This document shows, piece by piece, positions 47,929-58,135 of a DNA stretch of 64,000 bases; positions within the stretch are counted from its first letter, which is position 1, and every line of letters begins with the position of its first letter. The translations under genes and the position numbers were made by a program. This DNA comes from Candidozyma auris (taxonomy: Eukaryota > Ascomycota > Pichiomycetes > Serinales > Metschnikowiaceae). Under the pieces are notes generated by a model. The model searched no databases. It worked only from the letters and a program-made list of their open reading frames with translations, and was not told the DNA's origin. Location of the stretch: contig NC_072817.1 of NCBI RefSeq assembly GCF_003013715.1, positions 310,001 through 374,000 on the forward strand, written 5' to 3'.

Positions 47929-49697
47929 CTAAGCATCATAGGTTGAAGCTGAGATGTTACCACCTCTTCCAGTCCAGTTGACATGAACCCATTGGTCCTT
48001 CTTTAAAAAGTCATTCTCCTCACCTGGCAACACTTGGAATGTGTGAGCACCAAAATAGTCTCTCTGAGCTTGCAACAAGTTCGCAGGAAGTTTGGAGGAT
48101 CTGTATCCATCGTAGAACGACAACGCTGTAGAGAAAGCAGGAACAGGAACGCCATACTCAACAGCCTTCGCAATCGTAGATCTCCAACCCTTTTGAGCTT
48201 TGGTCACAGCATCTTGGAAAAATGGGTGGAACAACAAATTTTCCAAATCAGGGTGCTCTCTGTAGGCCGAGGTTATCTCACCCAAGAATACAGATCTGAT
48301 AATACAACCTCCTCTCCACATCAAGGCAATGGCTGGGTTATTCAACTTCCAGTTGTATTCCTTTGCAGCCTCTCTAATCAACATGAAGCCTTGAGCGTAA
48401 GAAATGATCTTAGAAGCATACAAAGCCTGTTCCAAATCATCGACAAATTTTTCCTTGTCGGTGATAGGAGATTCGCCTTCGACAATGGGACCCTTTAACA
48501 CATTTGCAGCCCTAGTTCTTTCATCTTTAAGGGCAGATAAGCATCTGGCAAAAACAGCCTCACCAATCAATGTCACTGGCATGCCCAAGTCCAATGCATT
48601 AACTGCAGTCCACTTTCCAGTCCCCTTCTGACCGGCAGTGTCTAAAATCTTCTCGACGACAGGCTTTCCATCAGTTGGATCATTGAAGTACATGATATCC
48701 CTAGTGATTTCAATCAAGAACGAATCCAAAACACCCTTGTTCCATTTAGCGAAAACATCACCAATCTCCTTGTCAGTAAACTTTCCTACTCTTTTTAAGA
48801 GATCGTAAGCCTCACAGATCAACTGCATGTCTCCGTACTCAATACCATTGTGGACCATCTTTACGTAGTGGCCAGCCCCTCCGTCACCGACCCAGTCACA
48901 ACAAGGTTCTCCGTCGGACTTAGCAGCAATAGACTGAAAAATATCCTTGATATGAGGCCAAGCATCTGGATGACCACCAGGCATCAAGGAAGGGCCATAG
49001 CGAGCACCTTCTTCACCTCCAGAAACACCAGAGCCGACAAAGAGTATTCCTTGCTGCTTCAACTCTTCGAAGCGGCGATTTGTATCAGGAAAGTGAGAGT
49101 TTCCGCCATCGATGATGATATCACCCTTCTCTAAATGTGGCAACAACTGCTCAATGAAAGCATCAACGGGCTTGCCTGCTTTCACCAAAATAACAATACG
49201 TCTTGGGCGCTTCAAGTTGGCGCAAAGTTCTTCAATGGAGTGCGCACCAATGATTGATTTACCTTTGGCCTCGTTATTCAAGAAGTCGTCCACTTTTGAG
49301 ACCGTTCTGTTGTACGCCACCACGGTGAAACCATGGTCGGCAGCATTTAAAATCAAGTTTTGACCCATAACGGCCAAACCAATTAAACCGATATCACCAC
49401 TGCTATGGTTAGTAAGATGCCTTCTTACAATTGACAACCGCTCTTGCGCTCCCATGATCAATCGGCTCAGAAATCTGTAGTTATTCGCAAAAGGAGGTTT
49501 TTAGATTAACTTGGGAATCTTTGAGGTATCCTGAGTCAAACCCTGCTTGAACTAAGTACTTAGATGCGAGCTACCAAAGCAACAGTTTTTTTTGAACAAC
49601 GCCGAAAATGCGGACTTGCGGAGACAGTACAATCAGCGCTTCCAATAATGTCAATGAATGATGAGTGCTTGTTTAATACATACGTTGGGGTAGACAT
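47929..49697 (-). CDS. GND1: 6-phosphogluconate dehydrogenase, spliced
   Basis: Two exons. A 14-nt mini-exon, 49697-49684 (ATG TCT ACC CCA AC), and exon 2, 49399-47929, together give 494 residues starting [19 protein letters not shown], the canonical Gnd N-terminus (S. cerevisiae 489). Reading through exon 2's 5' flank instead gives an odd 20-residue extension from an ATG at 49461, now explained as intron. The NADP Rossmann GLAVMGQNL, substrate-site segment [12 protein letters not shown] and [11 protein letters not shown] are intact. It catalyses oxidative decarboxylation of 6-phosphogluconate to ribulose-5-phosphate, giving NADPH in the cytosol. The tandem acceptor TAG/CAG could add one Ser. 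Confidence 0.93.
49400..49683 (-). other. Spliceosomal intron in GND1
   Basis: A 284-nt intron with a GTATGT donor (49683-49678), a perfect TACTAAC branch site (49414-49408) and tandem acceptors CATAG (ending 49403) and CAG (ending 49400). Splicing at CAG restores the conserved Gnd N-terminus. Confidence 0.9.
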
Positions 49698-50626
49698 TTT
49701 AATCAAGCAGTATGAGTTTCAATTGACTAAATCGATTGTGAAAAAATCTATCGAATTGAAGATATTTTGAGCAAAACTCATATTTTTTTTTGGGGGAAGT
49801 CGTGCATTTATATCACGCACGCAAGAGGCTTTTTTTTTTGTTGAGCCTGGATCAATTTTATTATTCATGCAGATGTGAGAACTGGGCGACAGCCGAAATC
49901 GCACACGTAGTCCTCCAAGCTAAAACAAATGGAGTCTGCTGCAGTACTATGTCTCCTCCGTGTGAGGCACACCCTAAAATTCACCAAAAAAGGACGAAAA
50001 GTCACGTGACAAACGGAACACCATTAGCCGGAAATTGAAGAATCAGCAAGCATTACATGATTAAGTAAATCCCTACTTGGCACGATGTTGTGCGGTTAAT
50101 TTGGCAGATTTGCACAATCTGCACCATGCTTATAAAACCATCTTACAATTTTATTGTTAACATTCCCTGTCGCCAACGTTCATGACCCCTCCCCCACTTC
50201 AAATGGAGAAAGCGGGGTGTTTAATACTTCTCCCCCACGCAAACCAGCATAGTTTTGAAGTGGCAACGCGCATGTCTCATAGATCCACTCTAAGCTTCGA
50301 TATAATTAGCAATTACATTGCTCACAAACTTATGTAGATGTCTCTCGAATCAGTGCTTTGAGAATGTAGAATTGGTCCGTTGTTATCTCAATTGGCCGGC
50401 TTGCTCTTGAGCCATAATCCAGCGAGGACTATATGCAATATTTTGCATCTTCGTTACCCTGGTGCGTCGAAATATTCTTCAATTGCAACTACTTAATGAC
50501 AGCTTATGGCTACGTTTACATTTCTTTTACAGATTATAATATACTGATGCATCTTCATGATTGCTGAATCGAGGGCTGCGTGATTATCTACGTAACATCA
50601 CCTCTTCCGACTAAAAAGTCACCATG

Positions 50627-50633
50627 TCACGTG
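50627..50633. promoter_or_regulatory. Cbf1-type TCACGTG upstream of MET3
   Basis: TCACGTG about 100 bp before the MET3 ATG, the usual Cbf1/Met4 recruitment site of sulfur-assimilation genes. A second copy lies at about 50002. Confidence 0.65.
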
Positions 50634-50677
50634 GTATGATACGATCCATATTTGCAAAACATGATTCTAAGCACTAA

Positions 50678-50684
50678 TATATAA
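50678..50684 (+). promoter_or_regulatory. TATA box of MET3
   Basis: TATATAA about 50 bp upstream of the start codon, downstream of the Cbf1-type site. Confidence 0.55.
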
Positions 50685-50688
50685 GTAG

Positions 50689-52338
<1,650 letters not shown>

Positions 52339-54499
52339 GTATTTTTAAACTTAGAAATAGACATATGATTTTTTTATCATTCTATCTCGTACCCTGGCAT
52401 GGATCCTCTCGAAAGTAGAATCCGCTCTTTCGTATATAGTTTTCCAATCCAATTGGCTAATTGAAACGCCACAATAGATACGACATTTAGGAAGGGTCTT
52501 GAAAGCGGCGAAGAGAAAAAGAATAAAACAAAAAGTAAAAACAAAGAACCAGCGCTTACTTGAACTTCAACATTGATAGAAATCAAACAAGTCACATCAT
52601 GTAGTTCAAAATAACATAAAAACGCGGTGAAACCCTCAAGACTCATGCAGAAACATTGGATAACTAAAAAGATTGCGTGAATAAAAAGCCCTTTAGACAT
52701 AGTAACTTATCAGACAATCAAGGATTAAAGTATAATGTCTGTTTCAATGTTGGTGTGTCAAGGAATATAAACAGGCACACAGTCAGATGAAGCGTCGTGC
52801 AATTGCATGGGCCTCAACATACATTTAACGACAAGATATTTTTATATGTGCGAATTAGAACTAGACTCACAAAAACGAATCAAAAGATATATTCTCTACA
52901 CGGTTTTTCAGCTTACGCAGAGAAGATGCGTTCTTTACTCAATCATGATCCCGAGTGCATTGTAGACGTACATTTCATCTGAAAAGCAATTGAATAATAA
53001 ATAACCGTAGCCCACAACCAATAATTAACAAAGGAATGAAGCGAGAATCCATCTTCAATTCTCCAAGGATAGGTATCGCTTTTGCATCAACTATTTCGAC
53101 CTGTGTAGCAATTCTTCATTTTTGATATCGACCATCTTGTACGGTGATCTTGGGATTGCATTTGGATAACTTTGATTGAATGTAAAGTAATTTACAGCAT
53201 AATAACGATCTGCGGCAGGTCATTGCTTCTGTTGTTGCTGCACTTGTATGTAGTTTAGAGTTACAAATCTTAATCGCCACAAGTTATGGGGATAGAATAC
53301 TGTTACCAGATTGCTTATATGTGTGCCTAATAAAATTCTACGAAACTCTCAATCGTAATGAAGAGTTGAGAAGAATCTGGATACGTTCAGTTACTAATTT
53401 TTCGGCTCTATTTGTATCCCACAGACAGCAAAGTGTTGCAGTCATAATTCTTGCACAAGATTGGATAGAATCGCACATGGTCTTGACATTTAAAACCGTA
53501 GGTAACGAAATAATGAATGATTTCAGTATATTCATTAATACCACACCTCTGTTTGAATCGAGCTTATAGTCTTGAGATTCTATATTTCGCTATATCTTAT
53601 ACTTAAAAATAAAAGCTTTTTTTTTTTGTTACCTCGTTATGAATATGCAGTCGGTTTCCATTATCGTGCATTTTTTCTCCATTACTTTTATTTACATCCT
53701 TTGGTGATAACAACACTTTGGAATTGTCTTTTGAGTCAAAATTCTTTACCTTTCATGAAACTAATTTGTCTGCCCTTTAATATTTTTTTATACCATCGAT
53801 TCACGACTTCTCTATGCTCCGGAAGCCAACCTCTGCGAGATCATTTTACCGACATGTCAAGTTACTTAAAAATCTGCAATTCTGAAATACCCAGATACTT
53901 TTCACGTTCTTCTTATATTATATGTGAAGTAATGCAAATGCGGAAACGACGAAGTTTCAAGTGATCTCACTGAATTTCTACAATTAGAGTCATGTTCTTG
54001 AATTGAGGATCATCTCCTGTGCCTCTTGCCAGGGTGCTCAACGGTTCACTCAAACCTTATCTGTGTTATGCCGTAAACCTTCCTGTCACTGAACGATAAA
54101 TTTGTTTATCTCCAACTCATAGAAATCACAACTAACTTTTAGACAATTGATCTTCATAATCGAATCTTTGCACCAATGTCTTTGTGTTATGCTGTTTCAC
54201 TCACCTATTGCACCGACGAAACTTTTTTGTGAAAAAAAAAAAGAAAAAAAAATAGAAGAGAAAAGAATAGAAAAGTAAAGAAAAGAAGAGAAAAGATGAA
54301 TACATAATATACATAAAGAGAGTGCGTTCACTGGTTGTAATAAATGACTCTATCATCAAATAATTGCAATGAATCTCGCAAGGTCAGTTTAATAAAGCAT
54401 CGGATATCTTCGGATAAGACTGATTGGAAAAACGAAAAATGAGGTGAAAAACGCCCACATTGATGTACAGGAAAAAGATTCTAACGGTTCGTTACCGTT
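52339..54499. other. Gene-free, AT-rich 2.2-kb region; centromere candidate
   Basis: Between MET3 and the MDP1-type gene no ORF has recognisable features. GC in lines I counted by hand is about 20-35%, against about 43% in neighbouring coding sequence and about 40-47% in other intergenic stretches. Short ORFs (for example 53572-53964, TTG start) look like random AT-rich translation. No tRNA or conserved ncRNA is recognisable. In related CTG-clade yeasts (Clavispora lusitaniae, Candida auris) centromeres are 2-4 kb, ORF-free, GC-poor and repeat-free, which this stretch resembles (inference). Other explanations are a long regulatory region or an unrecognised ncRNA. Confidence 0.4.
54231..54300 (+). 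repeat. Polypurine low-complexity tract
   Basis: About 70 bp of almost only A and G on the plus strand, with recurring GAAAA units, at the right part of the gene-free region, 200 bp upstream of the MDP1-type gene. Confidence 0.75.
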
Positions 54500-55021
54500 A
54501 TGTGGCCCAAAGCAATTGTGTTGGACTTGGACTATACCATATGGCCATGTTGGTGTGACACACATCTTTCTTTGCCGTTATCAAAAGCTCTGAAGACTGG
54601 TATCGAAGATGGCAGAGGGTTTAAATTGTACTTATTTGACGATGTTAGCTCCATAGTGAAACTTCTTTCTAATAGCGGTGTGATATTGATTGCTGCAAGT
54701 CGAACAGCAAGACCTGACATTGCAGAAAAATTGCTTACGTTATTTCATATAGATGACAAGCCTTTGATTAGCTTTTTCCGCTCATTGCAATGGGGTCAAG
54801 GTTCGAAGATCAACCACGTGGAAAAGGCTGCATGTGAACTCCACATTGAAGAAGAGCTCAGAAGAGGTGATGTCATTCTTTTTGATGACGAAGCACGAAA
54901 CCGCGATGTTGAAGAAGTCAACTGCTATTTCTTTAAAATTAACCAAAATGAGGGGTTAACATTCCCTGTGTTCAATGAAGCTTTAGAAGTGTGGAGAAAA
55001 AGTCGGTTCGGATGTCTGTAA
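54500..55021 (+). CDS. Magnesium-dependent phosphatase-1 (MDP-1) family HAD phosphatase
   Basis: 173 residues. HAD motif I is DLDYTIWP (residues 9-16), motif II is the Ser in AASRTARPD (67-75) and motif IV contains LFDDEARNRDVEEV. The length and the DxDYTxWP wording match MDP-1 proteins, including S. cerevisiae YER134C. These dephosphorylate small substrates or protein Tyr; the physiological role is unclear. It is cytosolic with no targeting signal. Confidence 0.9.
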   Translation: MWPKAIVLDLDYTIWPCWCDTHLSLPLSKALKTGIEDGRGFKLYLFDDVSSIVKLLSNSGVILIAASRTARPDIAEKLLTLFHIDDKPLISFFRSLQWGQGSKINHVEKAACELHIEEELRRGDVILFDDEARNRDVEEVNCYFFKINQNEGLTFPVFNEALEVWRKSRFGCL

Positions 55022-55296
55022 ATGAACCCAATATTCGAACTGCCCTATAGGCCAAAATTTGATGAGATTGCCAACTATGAGCGCAAGAACGATCTTGCGT
55101 AATATTGTAAAATCGAGGTTTACTTGGGGTGATGTGCTAGCATCTTGGCTTTCCTTCAGCAATTGCTGCAAACTTTGATAATTTGACTTTCCGGAGAGAG
55201 ATTGCTCAATAAATCTAGTTTAGATATATCGATGCTTGCGGAATTTGCCTGGCCCACATTGAATGAATAACTTTCATCTATCAAGAATGACTCCAT
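54983..55296 (-). pseudogene. Possible small membrane-protein gene split by a dinucleotide-repeat frameshift
   Basis: An ATG at 55296 opens a 46-codon frame (MESFLIDESYSFNVGQANS…) that stops at 55156. From a (CT)n tract, (AG)n at 55194-55201 on the plus strand, a second frame reads on to 54983 and contains a likely transmembrane helix (ILRKIVLALIVGNLIKF). A change of two bases in the dinucleotide tract would join the two into about 104 residues. Its 3' end overlaps the MDP1-type gene tail to tail by 39 bp. No homologue recognised; it may be a pseudogene, a sequencing error in the repeat, or chance. Confidence 0.35.
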
Positions 55297-55548
55297 TTCT
55301 GAAGTGATATCAAAGTCCGATTAATGAAAGAGGTGATGATATAGATCTAAACTAAGATTTTAAAACAGGATGTGCTCTGAACTCTTAATTGTAATTCTTG
55401 ATAGGATTACGTTTCATGTTTCCTTTGCAATTAATCAGCGGTCCCATCATTGAAAGTGAATCTGGTATACAGGTTTTGAACCTTTACCCCACAACTCGGA
55501 CCAAATCACTTATTTAAGTTGTCAAATTAACCTAGAAGGAGTACAGCC
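55297..55548. other. Intergenic: upstream of the ZZ-finger gene
   Basis: About 250 bp shared 5' region of the small putative membrane gene and the ZZ-finger gene. Nothing else seen. Confidence 0.35.
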
Positions 55549-56904
55549 ATGCATTCCACTACTGTCAGTCACGAAACGACGGCTTCTCTTCGAGTCAATA
55601 TAAATGGTAGCACCGAGACAGACATATTTACCGTGTCAAAGTCTGTGTTGCTTCATCTTGAAAGTAAAGAGGGGTGTCTCGAACTACTTCGGAAGTTATA
55701 CAGTTCAAGGCATGAGTGGCGAAAGCTAAAACCTGAATTCGTGAAATTATTGCGAAGTTCCAAGAAGCATAAAACTTATATGCCGCTTGAGAATGTGCCC
55801 GACTTTCGAGAGATGAAGAGAAGTTTAAAAGTGAAGAATTATGTTAGCGTTTTGTTGCTTTATGATAGGACAAGTATCATTGACAACCAAATTAAAAGAC
55901 TTCCTGATGATGTCTTACTGAGCCTGATTTCACAAACCTCCGAGACCAGAAAGCTCAATAGTTCTGCCCTGGTGTCTAGTCCTCTCCATCGAAACATTGT
56001 TAATGATAGCTCGTATCTTATGGCCTTCTGTGATCTCTGCTTTCCAGAGCAGTTCTTTAAGGAAGTAAATGGAGTATGCTTCAAGTGCACTGTTTGCAAT
56101 GATTTCGTACTATGTGAAACCTGTATCAACAGACTTGAAGTTCCCTGTCACCGAGAAAAACACCCAATGATGCTCATAAATCTATATAGTAGTAGAGCAG
56201 TTAAACCTAAGAACTACAGAATAACTGATGAAATCATCTCCCCATCCCATCCAATCTTTGCTGGTGGCAACGACGTATTCCAAGAAACGTCATCGAATCG
56301 GATGATACACCAAGTAACGAATCACTCAGTGATGATTACATCCAGTTTCGAAGAGATGTGGTGTATATTAACTCCCTTTACAGATGATCTCGCAGAGATG
56401 CAACTTCACAACCATTCAGGTGCGTTATTCGCGAGCGATCATTTGAGAATAATTTTCACTGATTACAATGCTTCATGGAAGCATTCAATCAGAATGGAGA
56501 AACCTATGATTATCCCGCACTCTCAATCACTTACAATTCATATGAAGACGACTACTGAGTCGTTGAGCAAAACTCACTGCATCACCCTAGTGAAAGATGA
56601 TGGGCCTGTTTTTAACTTTACTCGCACAAAGCAGCCTTCGATCATGAAATACTCTCTTTGTGCAAGTAGCGGGGTATCCGTACCTGAGCAGGCTCTGAAG
56701 AAAACAATGAATGTAAGGGCTGAATCGGGACGGGTACAATTGATGCCCGACCTAAAACTCTGTCCTTTGACTGAACCTTTCTCACACTTGACCACTGTGA
56801 TGAAGCCCTATTCAACTGCTGTGGAACACGGTGCTACAAACATTTACGAGAGCGACAACTTTGATGAGTTTGAGATTATTTCGGACGTGGAAAATGTAGC
56901 GTAA
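55549..56904 (+). CDS. ZZ-finger protein with C-terminal AIM-like motif, possible autophagy receptor
   Basis: 451 residues. A ZZ-type zinc finger lies at about 161-205: C161-x2-C164, C180-x2-C183, C189-x2-C192 and H201-x3-H205. The middle region (about 245-400) looks beta-rich. The protein ends in an acidic stretch with the Atg8-interacting core F441-E-I-I444, only seven residues from the C-terminus. ZZ finger(s), a beta-rich domain and an AIM are the ingredients of NBR1/Atg19-type selective-autophagy receptors (family knowledge). Assignment to that class is inference. The N-terminal 100 residues are not recognised, and a clear PB1 domain is not evident. Confidence 0.6.
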   Translation: MHSTTVSHETTASLRVNINGSTETDIFTVSKSVLLHLESKEGCLELLRKLYSSRHEWRKLKPEFVKLLRSSKKHKTYMPLENVPDFREMKRSLKVKNYVSVLLLYDRTSIIDNQIKRLPDDVLLSLISQTSETRKLNSSALVSSPLHRNIVNDSSYLMAFCDLCFPEQFFKEVNGVCFKCTVCNDFVLCETCINRLEVPCHREKHPMMLINLYSSRAVKPKNYRITDEIISPSHPIFAGGNDVFQETSSNRMIHQVTNHSVMITSSFEEMWCILTPFTDDLAEMQLHNHSGALFASDHLRIIFTDYNASWKHSIRMEKPMIIPHSQSLTIHMKTTTESLSKTHCITLVKDDGPVFNFTRTKQPSIMKYSLCASSGVSVPEQALKKTMNVRAESGRVQLMPDLKLCPLTEPFSHLTTVMKPYSTAVEHGATNIYESDNFDEFEIISDVENVA

Positions 56905-57412
56905 ATAATTTGATGTTGTACTTGTTCGATGCATATCTCACGTACAGCATACCTTTTGTTGAAAATACTACTGTAAGGTAGACAGGACGTCACACGTGAC
57001 CGTATGGGCAGTGGAAGGAACAAGAGTTGCCTGTCCAAAGAGATCCTTCTTGGAGGTACTGGAAGTAGTTGAAGACATATTCGAGTTGATAAAGCTATAA
57101 ACCTAGTAGAACGGATATGAGTAGGTTTTTCCCTAGAGAAAGGATAAAGCATGAAAAGAGAGCTCATACTTATAGACGAGAGAAATAGGAGTAAGGGAAG
57201 GTCTGGAACTCCTATGATTAGATGAACCTTCCTTCGTCAATGTGTCATAAGAGAATTATCCCTTCCAGGTATTCTCGTCTAACTCATGCACAAGTTGTTC
57301 TTCGTCAACTTGAGCTAGACCTGTACATCCGAAATATGATGCACAACACCTTTTTATCCTGCATATTAGTTCAGAACTCAAGAATCGGTAAAGAAGTTCA
57401 GCCTTATCGAGC
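56905..57412. other. Intergenic: between ZZ-finger gene and NHP10-like gene
   Basis: About 510 bp. CACGTGA at 56993-56999. A minus-strand 107-codon frame (57167-56844) overlaps the ZZ-finger gene's end and a 36-codon Ser/Thr-rich frame lies in another frame; neither is supported. Confidence 0.4.
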
Positions 57413-58069
57413 ATGGTGAACATCAAAGAAGCAGCTCCCGAAAGTGAGGGTATGTACTTCCAAATTTATTATTTATTTCCTCGTGCTAACACAAAAGAAC
57501 AAAAAATCAAGCAGAAATGCAGTGAGTTGAAGAAGAGAATACAGGAAGTTGAGGAGTGTAATGAAGTGTCTCTTCTTGCTCTATCAAGGACTAGGGCCTC
57601 AATTAGACGATCTAGGATACAGCATGCTGTTCTTTTAGAGAGGCTTCAGGATCGTTTATCCTCCACATCTAGCGCAGAGCCGAACCGTCCGTGGCTGCCT
57701 GCGTACTTGGATGACAACTTTACTTCAAAGAAAAATTCAGGGCCACCTAATTCGAGCGTGTTGGGTTCCAAGGATAAGGTAGACAACCCTCAATCTCGTG
57801 AGATTTTTGACTACTTCAAATTTACTGAGGGTAAACAATATCAATCATCAAGCGAAGAGGTCAAGCATGAAATTCTTCGAAATAAATGGAACCAAATGTC
57901 TTCTGAGGAACGATGCACTATCGCCAAAAGGTTTGAGCTCGAACAATGTGAGACCAGAGAAAATCACATTTGCGAATCGAATGAAGTTGAACAAAAGAAT
58001 ACTGAATCGGAGGACGAGTTTTCATCTCGAGAGGTCGAACGGGAAATCAGGGCAAGAGAGATTTCATAG
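57413..58069 (+). CDS. NHP10: INO80-complex subunit, Nhp10-like, with a 5' intron
   Basis: Exon 1 57413-57449 and exon 2 57498-58069 give about 202 residues. The intron of 48 nt (GTATGT donor, TGCTAAC branch, AAAAG acceptor) is in frame without stops, so the unspliced ORF is also open (218 codons). The N-terminal coiled coil (CSELKKRIQEVEECNEVSLL, then RTRASIRRSRIQHAVLLERLQDRL) matches Nhp10's N-terminal INO80F-like segment. A degenerate HMG-box end (RNKWNQMSSEERCTIAKRFE) lies near residue 160. In S. cerevisiae Nhp10 nucleates a DNA-binding module of the INO80 remodeller. The HMG box here is only partly recognisable. Confidence 0.65.
   Translation: MVNIKEAAPESEGMYFQIYYLFPRANTKEQKIKQKCSELKKRIQEVEECNEVSLLALSRTRASIRRSRIQHAVLLERLQDRLSSTSSAEPNRPWLPAYLDDNFTSKKNSGPPNSSVLGSKDKVDNPQSREIFDYFKFTEGKQYQSSSEEVKHEILRNKWNQMSSEERCTIAKRFELEQCETRENHICESNEVEQKNTESEDEFSSREVEREIRAREIS
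57450..57497 (+). other. In-frame 48-nt intron in the NHP10-like gene
   Basis: GTATGT donor at 57450-57455, TGCTAAC branch-like at 57484-57490 and acceptor AAAAG ending 57497. Length is a multiple of three with no stop codon. Confidence 0.8.
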
Positions 58070-58135
58070 TACAACATAATTTTATCTCTTACGCATCTTC
58101 GCTTTTCTGCATTGTCATTCTATTTCATTTGAACC

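Noticed and set aside
49461..49461. ATG at 49461 as GND1 start with an N-terminal targeting extension
   Set aside because: The extension contains a TACTAAC branch and acceptor; splicing to a mini-exon restores the conserved N-terminus.
53572..53964. 130-codon plus-strand ORF in the AT-rich region
   Set aside because: It has a TTG start and an AT-driven Phe/Tyr/Leu composition with no recognisable motif; expected by chance at this base composition.
56844..57167. 107-codon minus-strand ORF
   Set aside because: It overlaps the 3' end of the ZZ-finger gene and lacks protein-like features; another short Ser/Thr-rich frame in the same place is too small to support.
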